NCBI RefSeq assembly: GCF_014647115.1
Contig: NZ_BMOO01000004.1
Location: 62,001-126,000, forward strand
DNA: 64,000 nucleotides
Reading direction: 5' to 3'
Source of the DNA: Halarchaeum rubridurum
GTDB lineage: Archaea; Halobacteriota; Halobacteria; Halobacteriales; Halobacteriaceae
Shown: positions 8,459-17,043 of the stretch, in pieces
Numbering within the stretch: the first letter of the stretch is position 1
Layout of the letters: each line of letters opens with the position of its first letter
Made by a program: the position numbers and the translations under genes
The notes under the pieces: generated by a model
What the model was told of the DNA's origin: nothing
The model's database searches: none
What the model saw: only the letters and a program-made list of their open reading frames with translations

Positions 8459-8548
8459 TGTGAGACCCTCGTGGTGTCATCGGTATCGTCCATAATAGTT
8501 CTACCCCAACCCGGCCTCTGCCCCGGTGTCCGAGGCCGGTGTCGGCCC

Positions 8549-10246
8549 CTACCCGCGGGTGAAGCGCGCGAGGTCGGCGTCGCCGGGGGCCTCGCTCGGT
8601 GCCTCGTAGGGGCGGTTGACGACGATGTCGCCCGCGGTGCCGGAGCCGACGCCGGGGAGCGCGCGGAGTTCGTCCATCGACGCCGCGTTGAGGTCGAGTG
8701 GGTAGGGGACGCCGGTGACGGAGCGATAGCCGTGGTCGGTGACGGCGACGTCGGTGACGGTCCCGAGTTCGCGCTCGCCGGGGACGGCGACGAGGAGCGC
8801 GTACGTGCCGAGCGAGCGCCCGAACGTCTTGCCGTCCTGGTGGTACTCGAAGTGGACGTCCTCCAATACGGTGCCGGGCGGACAGACGCGTTCGAGCATC
8901 GGCTGGTCGACGTCCTCGCGGACCGCGCTCTTGTACCGCTTGAAGCGCTGTTTGTTCGCCCGCGCGACGTCCGCGCCCGTCTCCGCCATCTCGGTGCCCT
9001 CGAAGGCCATCACCTGCCGGATGTTGATGCGCCGGAGCATCAGCCCCTCCTCCAGGACGCGTTCGAGGAAGCGCTTGTTGTGCTCGTAGGTCTCCTCGCG
9101 TTCGCCCTTCAGGCCGTGCAGGAGGTTGATGCCGGGGAGGAGCTTCGGGAGGCGCTCGACGTCGTCGCCCGTCGAGGGCCCGACGCGCTCGTCGTCGCCG
9201 GGCCGCCAGCCGCCCTCCTCGTTGACGATGCGGACGGCCTCCAGGCACTCGTCGGCGTCCACGAGGAGGTTGTTCTCCTCTTGGACGACGGGGTCGGCGG
9301 ATTCGAGGCCGAACGCCGCGGTGTCGCCGGGCGTGTTGTGCTCGGCGATGACCCGAATTGCCTCCCGCGACTGCTCGGGGTAGTCCACGATGGTCACGGG
9401 GTTCATGTTGTCGAGGTGGAGTGTCCCGAGGTCGGGGACGGCCTCGCGGATGCCCCCGTAGAGCGCGCGGAGGGCGTCGGGGTTCGGGGCCTCGCCGTCG
9501 CCGCCGTAGGCGAGGATGTCCGCCTGCCGGCCGATGCGGTAGTCGTTCACGCCGGCGTCGGCGAGCGCCGCGACCTCCGAGACGACGGAGTCGGGCGTCC
9601 GGAAGTCCGGGTCGCCGTACATCGGCTCCGTGCAAAAGGAACAGCGGTAGGCGCACCCCCGCGAGGTCTCCAGTTCCGCGATGAGGTAGTCGGGGTGGTT
9701 GGGGTGTTGCTCGACGACGAACGCGCCCGCCTCGGCCCACCGGTCGAGTTCGTCGTTGTCCCGGTAGCGGTCCTCGAAGCCCTCGAGGCCGCTTGCGACG
9801 AGGTCGTGGGCGGCGGCCTCGACGTCCGCCATGGCGAGGAAGTCGAAGTCGAGGTCGTCGCGCGCCATGTCCTGCGCGCCGGCGTTCTCCTCGCCGACGC
9901 CGAAGCGAATCGGGCCGCCCATCAGGCTCGTGCCGTCCGCGGTCCACGCGAGCTCGCGCACCTCGTCGGGTTCGGCGGGCGTCCCGCCCACGTACTTCCC
10001 GGGGACGGTCATCCCGCCGAGGTAGATCATCAGGTCGGCGCGCTCGACGTCCAGCCAGCGCGAGCGGTCCTCGCGGAGCGCGTCGATGGTGTGGTAGGTG
10101 ATCCGCTCCGGGGGGACGCCCGCGTCGACGAGCGCGCCCGCCGTGTAGCGCGGATACGTGGAGATGTACGGCGGCACCCCGAAGTGGGCCGGCTCGTCGA
10201 CGTAGCCGTCCACGATGGTCACGTCGAGGGTCGCGGGGTCGGTCAT
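8549..10246 (-). CDS. radical SAM protein with C-terminal helix-hairpin-helix
   Basis: This 565-residue protein has the radical SAM cysteine motif in SRGCAYRCSFCTEPMYG (CX3CX2C). An N-terminal domain begins LDVTIVDGYVDEPAHFGVPP, resembling the B12-binding/UPF0313-like arrangement. A C-terminal LNAASMDELRALPGVGSGTA is a helix-hairpin-helix DNA/RNA-binding motif. It probably uses a [4Fe-4S] cluster to cleave SAM; the modified substrate is unknown. The ATG at 10246 was chosen because homologous sequence begins there and the preceding frame is low-complexity. It is on the opposite strand from the zinc-ribbon gene that follows. Confidence 0.85.
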   Translation of the reverse strand: MTDPATLDVTIVDGYVDEPAHFGVPPYISTYPRYTAGALVDAGVPPERITYHTIDALREDRSRWLDVERADLMIYLGGMTVPGKYVGGTPAEPDEVRELAWTADGTSLMGGPIRFGVGEENAGAQDMARDDLDFDFLAMADVEAAAHDLVASGLEGFEDRYRDNDELDRWAEAGAFVVEQHPNHPDYLIAELETSRGCAYRCSFCTEPMYGDPDFRTPDSVVSEVAALADAGVNDYRIGRQADILAYGGDGEAPNPDALRALYGGIREAVPDLGTLHLDNMNPVTIVDYPEQSREAIRVIAEHNTPGDTAAFGLESADPVVQEENNLLVDADECLEAVRIVNEEGGWRPGDDERVGPSTGDDVERLPKLLPGINLLHGLKGEREETYEHNKRFLERVLEEGLMLRRINIRQVMAFEGTEMAETGADVARANKQRFKRYKSAVREDVDQPMLERVCPPGTVLEDVHFEYHQDGKTFGRSLGTYALLVAVPGERELGTVTDVAVTDHGYRSVTGVPYPLDLNAASMDELRALPGVGSGTAGDIVVNRPYEAPSEAPGDADLARFTRG

Positions 10247-10361
10247 GGGCGGGGAAGGGGTTCGACGCGTAAAAACGCGCCCGTCCCGGCGCGCCGCACG
10301 CGGACCGGCCGGACTCGCGGAAGCCCGCGCGTTTATTGGCCCCGCGGGCGAACGCGGGAGT

Positions 10362-10520
10362 ATGCCCGCGACGATGGAAGTCGAGTGTACGGCGGACGAC
10401 TGCGAGCTCGACATGGCGGAACTCCACTACACGTACGACGTGCCGGACGACGTCTCGACCGCCGACCTCCGGTGTCCCTACTGCGGGTCGGAGACGTCCC
10501 TCGAAGAGATAGAGCTGTGA
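10362..10520 (+). CDS. small zinc-ribbon protein, 52 residues
   Basis: The protein is short and acidic, with two cysteine pairs, CTADDC near residue 9 and CPYCG near residue 38, which would hold one zinc ion. The rest is beta-strand-like (AELHYTYDVPDDVSTADLR). Similar one-domain proteins are widespread in haloarchaea and have no assigned function. A GTTTATTGG box lies about 30 bases before the ATG, so the mRNA is probably leaderless. The stop overlaps the start of the next gene as GTGA, which suggests translational coupling. Confidence 0.8.
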   Translation: MPATMEVECTADDCELDMAELHYTYDVPDDVSTADLRCPYCGSETSLEEIEL

Positions 10521-10912
10521 GCGACCTCGTGACGTACGGCGAGGCCGCGAGCCGCGCCGTCCTGAAGCGCGTCGGTCGCGCGATGAGCCGCGTCCAAGAG
10601 CGCACCCCGCTGGCCGTCGACGTCCTGGAGAGCGACGACGAGTACCTCCTCGTCTTCGACGCGCCGGGCGTCGAGACGCGCGACGTCGAGGTCACGGCCG
10701 AGGACGGCGGCGTCACCGTCCACATCGACCGCTACCGGGAGTACCGCGACGGCTTCCGGACGCTGCTCGCCGGCCGCGGCCTCGCGCTCGACGGCCACGC
10801 CGACCTCCCGGCGGACGCCGCGGTGTCCGATCCCGACACGCGCGCCGAACTCCGAGATGACGGCACGCTCCACGTCTACGTGCCGAAGGGCGACGCCGTC
10901 GCCATCGAGTAG
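10517..10912 (+). CDS. Hsp20/GvpH-like alpha-crystallin domain protein
   Basis: This 131-residue protein starts at a GTG that overlaps the previous stop by four bases. The core VDVLESDDEYLLVFDAPGV, then VEVTAEDGGVTVHIDRYREY and a final DGTLHVYVPKGDAVAIE, follows the small heat-shock (alpha-crystallin) strand pattern: a DxPGv-type segment, an amphipathic strand and a terminal strand. It may be a holdase chaperone or a GvpH-related protein; no gas-vesicle genes are nearby. Its coupling to the zinc-ribbon gene suggests shared expression. Confidence 0.7.
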   Translation: MSDLVTYGEAASRAVLKRVGRAMSRVQERTPLAVDVLESDDEYLLVFDAPGVETRDVEVTAEDGGVTVHIDRYREYRDGFRTLLAGRGLALDGHADLPADAAVSDPDTRAELRDDGTLHVYVPKGDAVAIE

Positions 10913-10979
10913 CGCGACACCCGACGACTCCCGCCAACGCCGAGCGCGCGGCGTCCCGGAATCGCCGCGCCCGCCGCGC

Positions 10980-12032
10980 TCAGAACCGCGTCGGGTCGAA
11001 GGCGCCGACGCCGTCGCGCTCCCCCAACACGTCTTCCGCGAGGCGCTCGCCGGCGGCGGGCGCGCGCATCAGCCCGTGGCCGTTCCAGCCCGCGCCGACG
11101 TAGAGGCCGTCCGCGAGTTCGCCGAGCAGCGGGTCGTTGTCCGGCGTCCGCGCGCAGACCCCCGCCCACGAGCGCCGGACCGGGACGCGCGCGTTCACGA
11201 CGCGGTCGCGGAGCCGGTCGGTGAGCCGGTCGCGGAAGTCGTCGTCCGCGTCGCGGTCGTAGTCGTCGGGGTCGGCCGGCGTCGTGACGCCGTCGCCCGC
11301 GATGACCCCCTGCGGGTGCGGCCGGGCGTAGTAGTCCCGCGTCGCGTCGTAGAGGATGGGTATCGCCGGCCCGCCGGTGACGGCCGCCTGCACGCGGTAC
11401 GGTTCGAGGGGCACCGAGACGCCGGCGTCCGCGAGTACCTCGCCCGTCCACGCGCCCGCAGCGACGACGACCGCGTCGTAGGCCGTCCCGTTCACCCGCG
11501 GCGGGTCGAGTGCGACCGCGGCGGGCGCGTCGGTCCGCAGCGTCGCGCCCGCCTCGCGCGCCTTCGCCGCGAGCAGGTCGACGTACCCCTCGGGGTCGAC
11601 CGTGCCCGCCGTCCGCGCGAGGCCGGCGGCGACCACGTCGTCCGCCCGGAGCACCGGAAACCGGCGTCTGATGGCGTCGCTCTCGACGAGTTCGACGTCG
11701 CGGTCGTGGTGGTGCATCCGCTCGACCTGCTCGCGTATCGCGCCCGCGGCCGCCCCGCCCTCCGTGACGAACCAGAGGTAGGGCGCGTGCGCGAAGCGGA
11801 AGTCGCGCTCGCCCGAGAAGGCCCGGAAGCGCTCGATGGCGCGCTCGGCGAGCGCGACGTCGACGTCCTCGGCGTAGGCGTCATAGGCGATGCCGGCCGC
11901 GCGCGCCGTGCTCCCCGCGCCGAGGGCGTCGCGCTCGTACAGCGTCACGTCCGCGTCGCGGCGCGCGAGGTCGTAGGCGGCCGTGAGCCCGACGGCACCG
12001 CCGCCGACGACCGCGACCGAGCGCGCCGTCAT
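10980..12032 (-). CDS. FAD-dependent oxidoreductase, DAO/glycine oxidase type
   Basis: This 350-residue protein opens with the Rossmann FAD motif VAVVGGGAVGLTAAYDLA and the ribose-binding acidic end VTLYERD. GSTARAAGI follows, the family pattern near the flavin, then DAVVVAAGAWTGEVLADAGV in the middle and GLYVGAGWNGHGLMRAPAAG near the C-terminus. By family it oxidises an amino acid or another secondary or primary amine with oxygen or an electron carrier; the substrate is unknown. The ATG at 12032 is used; a GTG three codons earlier is possible. It stands alone on the minus strand. Confidence 0.85.
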   Translation of the reverse strand: MTARSVAVVGGGAVGLTAAYDLARRDADVTLYERDALGAGSTARAAGIAYDAYAEDVDVALAERAIERFRAFSGERDFRFAHAPYLWFVTEGGAAAGAIREQVERMHHHDRDVELVESDAIRRRFPVLRADDVVAAGLARTAGTVDPEGYVDLLAAKAREAGATLRTDAPAAVALDPPRVNGTAYDAVVVAAGAWTGEVLADAGVSVPLEPYRVQAAVTGGPAIPILYDATRDYYARPHPQGVIAGDGVTTPADPDDYDRDADDDFRDRLTDRLRDRVVNARVPVRRSWAGVCARTPDNDPLLGELADGLYVGAGWNGHGLMRAPAAGERLAEDVLGERDGVGAFDPTRF

Positions 12033-12270
12033 CGCGGCCACCCCGTCGAGGCGCGACCACCCGCGGAGGCGGCCCGCCGTCCGTCGCCCGCGCGCCCGTC
12101 ACCCGCGCGTCCGAGTCCGTGCATACGCATCGGTGACGTGGCGGCCACTTCAACGTACGCGGGTTCGACGCGGCGGGCGAAATAGCGGGACTGGCACTGT
12201 GAGGCCATCACTTTCACTTTCACCGCGCGCACGGGTGAGTTATTAGCAATCCCGGGGTGTAGGCCGGTGT

Positions 12271-12429
12271 ATGAGCGTCGATGGTGCGGCGGTCGTCGGG
12301 GAGTCGAGTCGTGAGGAGGCGCGGATCGACGTCACGGAGACGTCGTTCGCGTGGGTGCGCTCGTTCGTCCGCGGGCGCGACGCGCACTTCGAGCGCGACG
12401 GCGAGAAGACGTACCTCGTCCTCGACTAG
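12271..12429 (+). CDS. small acidic protein, 52 residues
   Basis: The frame runs from an ATG to a TAG with the GC-rich third positions typical of real genes here. It reads MSVDGAAVVGESSREEAR, then IDVTETSFAWVRSFVRGR and HFERDGEKTYLVLD. A GAGTTATTAG box lies about 30 bases before the ATG. The final CTAG is shared with the stop of the convergent gene: the two stops overlap by three bases. The function is not recognised. The well-formed C-terminal strand and the promoter support a true gene. Confidence 0.65.
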   Translation: MSVDGAAVVGESSREEARIDVTETSFAWVRSFVRGRDAHFERDGEKTYLVLD

Positions 12430-13202
12430 CGGAAGGCGTCGGGGCCGCGGGCGGGGTAGCCGACGACGGTGTCCGCACCGGCCTCTTTCAGTTCCGCGAC
12501 GCGGTCGCCGACCGTCTCGGCGTCGCCGACGAGCGCGTAGTCGCGCACGGCGGCCGAGAGCACTTCGCGGGCGCGACCCGTCGCCGAGCCGTCCGTCGCC
12601 GCGTCGTCGGGGAGCGCGCGTCGAACGGGCCCGCGGCGGGCGGTGTAGTCGCCGACCGCGTCGAGGATGGCGTCCTCGTCGTCGTCGAGCACCACGGGCG
12701 CGTAGAGCGACACCTGCCCCTCGTAGCCCGCGGCGCGGAGCGCGCTGAGGTCGCGGTCCGTCGAGCGCGAGAGCAACTCGAACTGGCCGGCACCGGTGGC
12801 GAGCGCGACGCGCTCGATTCCCGCGGTGCCGACCCACGCGTCCGGGTGGGCCTCGACGGCCGCGCCGAGGCGCGGCGCGATGCGCTTGTCCCGCTCGTCG
12901 TCGTCGAGGTACGCGCCGTGGCCGGCGACGAGGACGCGGCCCGCCTCGGCCGGGAGCGACGCGGCGAGCGAGTCGTCGCCGAGCGGGTCGAAGCCCGCCG
13001 CGCGGACGGGCGTGGTGAGCCGGAGGTCGCGGGCGGCCGCGATGTCCGCGAGGACGTCGGACTCCGGGAGGTGTTCGCGGCCCTCGTAGTCGACGACGAC
13101 CGTGTCGAAGGGGAGGTCGGCGGCGACGCTGACGTCGCACTCCATCGGCTTCAGCGCCACCGCATCAATACCGGTCTCGCGGGCGCGGGCCGTCGCGCTC
13201 AA
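12426..13202 (-). CDS. haloarchaeal conserved protein with LLM-like features (DUF7388-like)
   Basis: This 258-residue protein, with TVVVDYEGREHLPESDVLADI near the start and DRVAELKEAGADTVVGYPARG at the end, resembles the barrel strands of luciferase-like/F420-dependent enzymes, but it lacks the family's usual N-terminal motif. Function is unknown. The longest frame begins with TTG. An ATG at 13145 lies about 26 bases after GGTATTGATGCGG, a TATA-like element of the kind also found before 44443, so the shorter protein is a real alternative. I keep the longer form because TGIDAVALKP looks protein-like. Confidence 0.65.
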   Translation of the reverse strand: MSATARARETGIDAVALKPMECDVSVAADLPFDTVVVDYEGREHLPESDVLADIAAARDLRLTTPVRAAGFDPLGDDSLAASLPAEAGRVLVAGHGAYLDDDERDKRIAPRLGAAVEAHPDAWVGTAGIERVALATGAGQFELLSRSTDRDLSALRAAGYEGQVSLYAPVVLDDDEDAILDAVGDYTARRGPVRRALPDDAATDGSATGRAREVLSAAVRDYALVGDAETVGDRVAELKEAGADTVVGYPARGPDAFR

Positions 13203-13342
13203 CGTGCCGTCCCCTCCGTGTCGGCGGCTCGGCGTGACTCGTTCACGGGTGAGAACTCAGAACGGTGCTGGAACGCGACCACTCGTCTGGACGACCATGT
13301 ACACGCGTACTAGGCCGCGTCACCGGCAAAAGCGTAGCGGAT

Positions 13343-13936
13343 TCAGGGCTCGGCGTCGGGGTCGACGACCCGGTCCGGCGTCGTCGGGCGCTCCCACCCG
13401 CAGGCGAGTTCGAGGAACTGCGCGAGGATGCGCCCGGTCGCCCCCCAGACCGTGTAGCCGCCGACGCGGAAGAAGTGGACGTCGAGTTCGCCGTACTCGG
13501 GGTGGTCGCGGCGCTCCAGCTCGTGGTTCGTGGGCTCAAGCAGCCCCGCGAGCGGGAGGACGGCGATCTCCGCGACCTCGCGGCGGTCCGGGTCGTACTC
13601 GCGGTCGGGGACGCGGGCGACGACCGGCGTGATCGCGTAGTCCGTCACGGTCTCGATGTCGTCGAGGCGGCCGACGACGCGCGCCTCCTCGGGCCGGAGG
13701 CCGATCTCCTCGTCGGCCTCGCGGAGCGCCGTCGCGGTCGCGTCGGCGTCGCTCGGCTCGCGGCCGCCGCCGGGGAAGCTCATCTGCCCGGGGTGTTCGC
13801 CGAGGTGGTCCGCGCGCTTCGTGAAGAGCAGCGCGGGGCCGTCGGCGCGCTCGACGACCGGCACGAGGACGGCCGCCTCGCGCGCCGCGTCCGCGGTCGT
13901 CTCGGGACGGCGGGTGGCGATGCGACCGAGGTCCAT
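13343..13936 (-). CDS. Nudix hydrolase, CoA pyrophosphatase type
   Basis: This 197-residue protein contains LFTKRADHLGEHPGQ followed by SFPGGGREPSD and ALREADEEIGL. The first part is the NuCoA signature and the rest the Nudix box, with RE and EExGL metal-binding residues intact. Enzymes of this set cleave CoA or oxidised CoA to phosphopantetheine and 3',5'-ADP in the cytosol. A GATTAAGG element about 30 bases before the ATG suggests a leaderless transcript. It is followed on the same strand by no close partner. Confidence 0.85.
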   Translation of the reverse strand: MDLGRIATRRPETTADAAREAAVLVPVVERADGPALLFTKRADHLGEHPGQMSFPGGGREPSDADATATALREADEEIGLRPEEARVVGRLDDIETVTDYAITPVVARVPDREYDPDRREVAEIAVLPLAGLLEPTNHELERRDHPEYGELDVHFFRVGGYTVWGATGRILAQFLELACGWERPTTPDRVVDPDAEP

Positions 13937-13982
13937 ACGGATGTGCAGACACCTCGCCCCCTTAATCGTTCCTCGGGGCGCG

Positions 13983-14522
13983 TCACCGCGCGTCGGCGAT
14001 GCGCTCGCGGACGTCCGCGAAGTCCGTGCCCGTCAGCGCCGCGGCGTCGTACGTGACGTCGATGAGCACCGCGGGGTCGGGCGGTTCGACGTCGCGTTCG
14101 GCATCGGCGTCGCCGTCCTCACCATCCGCCGCTTCGTCGCCCTCGTCGGCATCGTCGAGCGCGGCCACGTCGGCCGCGAGGCGCGCGCGGAGCGCCGTCT
14201 CGACGACGTCGCGCGGCACGTCGCGCCGCGGCGCGTCGAGCAGGTGCGGGAGGTCCTCACCACCGGAGGGGAGCGTCGGGAACGCCCGCGGGCCGGGGAC
14301 GAGGAGCGATTCGTCGGCGTCGACCCCGTCGATACCGCCCGAATCGACGTCGAGGAGCGCGTACGCCGCGCGGGCGTCCGCGACGGCCGCCTCGTGCGCC
14401 GCGGGGTCGTGGTCGCCGCCGCGGCGGGCGGCGAGGTCCGCGACGGCGCCGGCGAGTTCGTCGCGCGTCAGGCCGCCGAAGAGGTCGCAGACGCCCGCGA
14501 GTTCGTCCGGGTCGAGGGGCAT
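13983..14522 (-). CDS. haloarchaeal conserved protein (DUF7109-like)
   Basis: This 179-residue, very acidic protein begins MPLDPDELAGVCDLFGGLTR and ends YDAAALTGTDFADVRERIAD. The middle includes DVPRDVVETALRARLAADV and an Asp/Glu-rich low-complexity tract. It has no enzyme motif or membrane helix. Homologous proteins appear limited to haloarchaea. A GTG two codons upstream of the chosen ATG is also possible. It lies 30 bases downstream of the glycosyltransferase gene on the same strand and is probably co-transcribed with it. Confidence 0.65.
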   Translation of the reverse strand: MPLDPDELAGVCDLFGGLTRDELAGAVADLAARRGGDHDPAAHEAAVADARAAYALLDVDSGGIDGVDADESLLVPGPRAFPTLPSGGEDLPHLLDAPRRDVPRDVVETALRARLAADVAALDDADEGDEAADGEDGDADAERDVEPPDPAVLIDVTYDAAALTGTDFADVRERIADAR

Positions 14523-14552
14523 GGTCACTTCACCGTGCGCGTCGCGGGCGCT

Positions 14553-15644
14553 TCAACGTACCGCGTCGAGGTCCGCCGCGGCGGCCTCGCGCACCTCCGC
14601 GGTCGAGAGCGGCGCGTCGTCCCACGCGGGGAGGCGGGTGTCGGGGCCGGGCGCGCGCACCGCGGCGCGGTACGTCTCGACCTGCTCGCGCTCGGCGGCG
14701 GCGTCGTGCTCGAAGCCGTTGAACGTCGCGTCGGCCGCGTAGCCGCGCTCGAAGCGCTCCGCGGCCGCGACGTAGCGCTCGGGCAGGGTGTCGTAGTCGG
14801 GGTCGACGCCCGCCTCCTCGACGACGCGGAGGAGCGCGTCGCCGACGCCCTCGCTCATGTCGCCGAGCCCCGTGGGCCCCGAGACGGCGCGGTGGTCGTG
14901 CTCGTAGAAGCCGAGGTCGACCTGCGCGACGCCGTCGGGGCCGGTCGTCCGATAGGCCTCGCCGAGCGTCCCGACTTCGAGCCCCCAGCGCCGCTGGACG
15001 CGCAGCGAGCGCGCGACGTCGCCCGTCATCGCGCACTCGCCGGCGAGCGCGTAGCGGAACGCGCCGAGGTAGTCGAGGACCTCGTGGTCGTGGGCGTCGG
15101 CGAGCGCCGCGACCAGGGGCTCGTAGAAGAGCCGGAAGAGCCGCCCGTAGAGCCGGCCGGACTCCACGCGGGCGTAGTACCCCTTCGTGAAGTCGAAGTC
15201 GCCGGCGAGCGGCGCGAGGAGCTTCGGGACGTCGCGTTCGTCGTAGCTCTCCGCGTCCGCGTCGTGGAGGGCGACGTAGTCGGCGTCGGCGGCGAGCCCG
15301 AGCGCCAGCCAGACGTCCCGGCCCTTCCCCGCCGCGCCGTCGAGGCCGGCGGCGTCGAGCAGGTCGGCGAGGCGCGGCCCCGAACACCAGAGCACTTCCA
15401 GGGGGAGGTCGAAGCCGTCGAGCCACTCGCAGAAGGCCGGGACGCGCTCTGCGGGCGCGCGCAGCGGCACGAGCACGCGCTCGGGGTCGAGCGACGCGAG
15501 CGTCGAGAGGACGCCCTCCGCGGCCAGTCCCGCGTACTCCCGCTCGGTCATCGGGACGACGACCGTCGCGCGGCCCACCGGGGCGTCGGGGTCCGCCCCG
15601 CCGTAGTCGTGGAGCGTCGCCACCCGCTCCTGCGTGTAGTCCAT
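14553..15644 (-). CDS. glycosyltransferase, glucosyl-3-phosphoglycerate synthase-like
   Basis: This 363-residue protein has the GT-A core: ATVVVPMTEREYAGLAAEGV near residue 25, then YVALHDADAESYDERDV near 145, giving a DAD metal motif. GRLFRLFYEPLVAAL and GLEVGTLGEAYR follow, as in GT2/GT81 enzymes that make glucosyl- or mannosyl-glycerate precursors. It may produce a phosphorylated compatible solute or glycolipid head group; the exact substrates are an inference. The C-terminus ends RPROX-free and acidic without membrane helices. It heads a short minus-strand pair with the DUF7109-like gene. Confidence 0.7.
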   Translation of the reverse strand: MDYTQERVATLHDYGGADPDAPVGRATVVVPMTEREYAGLAAEGVLSTLASLDPERVLVPLRAPAERVPAFCEWLDGFDLPLEVLWCSGPRLADLLDAAGLDGAAGKGRDVWLALGLAADADYVALHDADAESYDERDVPKLLAPLAGDFDFTKGYYARVESGRLYGRLFRLFYEPLVAALADAHDHEVLDYLGAFRYALAGECAMTGDVARSLRVQRRWGLEVGTLGEAYRTTGPDGVAQVDLGFYEHDHRAVSGPTGLGDMSEGVGDALLRVVEEAGVDPDYDTLPERYVAAAERFERGYAADATFNGFEHDAAAEREQVETYRAAVRAPGPDTRLPAWDDAPLSTAEVREAAAADLDAVR

Positions 15645-15690
15645 GGGCGAGCGTGCGCGCGCCGACGGCAAAAGTCGGGCGAAGCGGGCG

Positions 15691-16578
15691 CTAGTTACCG
15701 GCGCGGTACGCGCGGACCGCGTCGGCGTACCCCTCACGGTAGGTCGGATACGCGTACTCGTAGCCGAGGTCGCGGAGGCGCGCGTTCGAGCAGCGCTTGC
15801 TCGTCGTGAGCCGCCGCCGCGCGGCCTCCGAGAGGTCGCCGTCGGCGAGGCGTTCGTCGCGCGAGACCGTCTCGGGGCGCGCGACGCCGCAGGCGTCGGC
15901 CAGCCAGGCCGCGAGCTCCCGGCGGTCGACGGGTTCGTCGTCGACCGCGAGCAACAGCGGTTCGTCCGTCTCGGTCAGCGCGAAGCGGACGACCCCCGCG
16001 GCGTCGTCGCGGTGGAGCATATTCAGATATCCCTCGACGACCGAGCCCGTCGTGTAGCGCTCCAGCCGGTAGCGCTCGGGGCCGTAGAGGCCGGCGAAGC
16101 GGACGACGCGACCCGCCATCCCGTGCGCCGCGGGGCGCTCGCGGGCGACGCGCTCGGCCTCGACGAGCACCTCCGTCTTCTCCGTGGTCGGTTCGAGGGG
16201 CGTGTCCTCGTCCACCCACGCCCCGCCGTGGTCGCCGTAGACGCCCGTGCTCGACGTGTAGACGAACTGGTCGGGGGCGCGCTCGCGCTCGCCGAAGGCG
16301 TCGATGGCGGTCCGAAGGCCCTCGACGTAGACGCGCCGGGCGGCGTCGGCGTCGCGCCCGCCGGAGGAGGCCGCGAAGACGACCGCGTCGGCGTCCGGGA
16401 CGTCGTCGAGGCTCGCGGCGTCCGTCACGTCCGCGCGGATGGCGTCGAAGCCCGCCTCGCGTATCGCCGCGAGCCCGTCGTCCGAGCGCCGGACGCCGAC
16501 CGGGTCGTGGCCGGCCGCGGCGAGCTGACGGCCGAGTTCGAGGCCGACGTAGCCGCAGCCGAGGATTGCGACCCGCAT
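15691..16578 (-). CDS. NAD(P)-dependent epimerase/SDR family protein
   Basis: This 295-residue protein opens with the Rossmann motif MRVAILGCGYVGLELGRQLA. It carries YTSSTGVYGDHGG with the catalytic Ser/Thr near residue 115, and AGLYGPERYRLERY after it. The usual YxxxK is weak (the TEKTEVLVEAE region), so it may be an atypical, non-epimerising SDR like the YeeZ-type proteins. It starts two bases after the stop of the upstream gene, so the two form one transcript. The substrate is unknown. Confidence 0.75.
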   Translation of the reverse strand: MRVAILGCGYVGLELGRQLAAAGHDPVGVRRSDDGLAAIREAGFDAIRADVTDAASLDDVPDADAVVFAASSGGRDADAARRVYVEGLRTAIDAFGERERAPDQFVYTSSTGVYGDHGGAWVDEDTPLEPTTEKTEVLVEAERVARERPAAHGMAGRVVRFAGLYGPERYRLERYTTGSVVEGYLNMLHRDDAAGVVRFALTETDEPLLLAVDDEPVDRRELAAWLADACGVARPETVSRDERLADGDLSEAARRRLTTSKRCSNARLRDLGYEYAYPTYREGYADAVRAYRAGN

Positions 16579-16580
16579 CG

Positions 16581-17009
16581 TCACCAGGGGTTCTCGACCG
16601 CGAGGTGGCGGACGACCCGCGCGTACTCCGCGAGCGTCATCTCGCGGCGGCCTTCGACCTTCTGCTGGAGCTCCTTCGGGTCGAGGTCGGTCTCGATGGC
16701 GCGCTGGAGCGCGCCGATGTCGACGACCGCGGAGCTCATCTGGAGCATCAGGTGGTCTCGGACTTCGAGGAGGTAGTCGTCGGCCGCGGGGTAGTCCGGC
16801 GAGCAGGAGAGGACCGCGGCGGCCTCGGCGAGCGTCACGGAATCGGGGTCGTCGACGACGGCCGCGACGCGCTCGGCCGAGAGGTCGGTCTCCGCGGCGA
16901 CGGCCTCGGCGCCACGCTCCTCGACGACGGCGGTCAGCGCCGCCAGATACTGCGTCCGGAGCGACTCGGGCGCGGTCGCCTCGGGCTCGGCGATCTCGTC
17001 TGTGAGCAT
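16581..17009 (-). CDS. haloarchaeal conserved protein (DUF5791-like)
   Basis: This 142-residue helical protein contains YLAALTAVVEERGAEAVAAE followed by LSAERVAAVVDDPDSVTLAE, which looks like a helix-turn-helix-type bundle, then DIGALQRAIETDLDPKELQQ near the C-terminus. No catalytic motif is present. It is the first gene of a two-gene unit with the NAD-dependent protein, separated by only two bases. A role as a regulator or adaptor is possible but not shown. Confidence 0.65.
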   Translation of the reverse strand: MLTDEIAEPEATAPESLRTQYLAALTAVVEERGAEAVAAETDLSAERVAAVVDDPDSVTLAEAAAVLSCSPDYPAADDYLLEVRDHLMLQMSSAVVDIGALQRAIETDLDPKELQQKVEGRREMTLAEYARVVRHLAVENPW

Positions 17010-17043
17010 ACCCGCGCTTGGCGCTCGGGCTAAATGGGGTTTC

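Noticed and set aside
8471-10912. An 813-codon open frame on the plus strand
   Set aside because: Most of it is antisense to the radical SAM gene and low-complexity; only its last 131 codons (10517-10912) are real.
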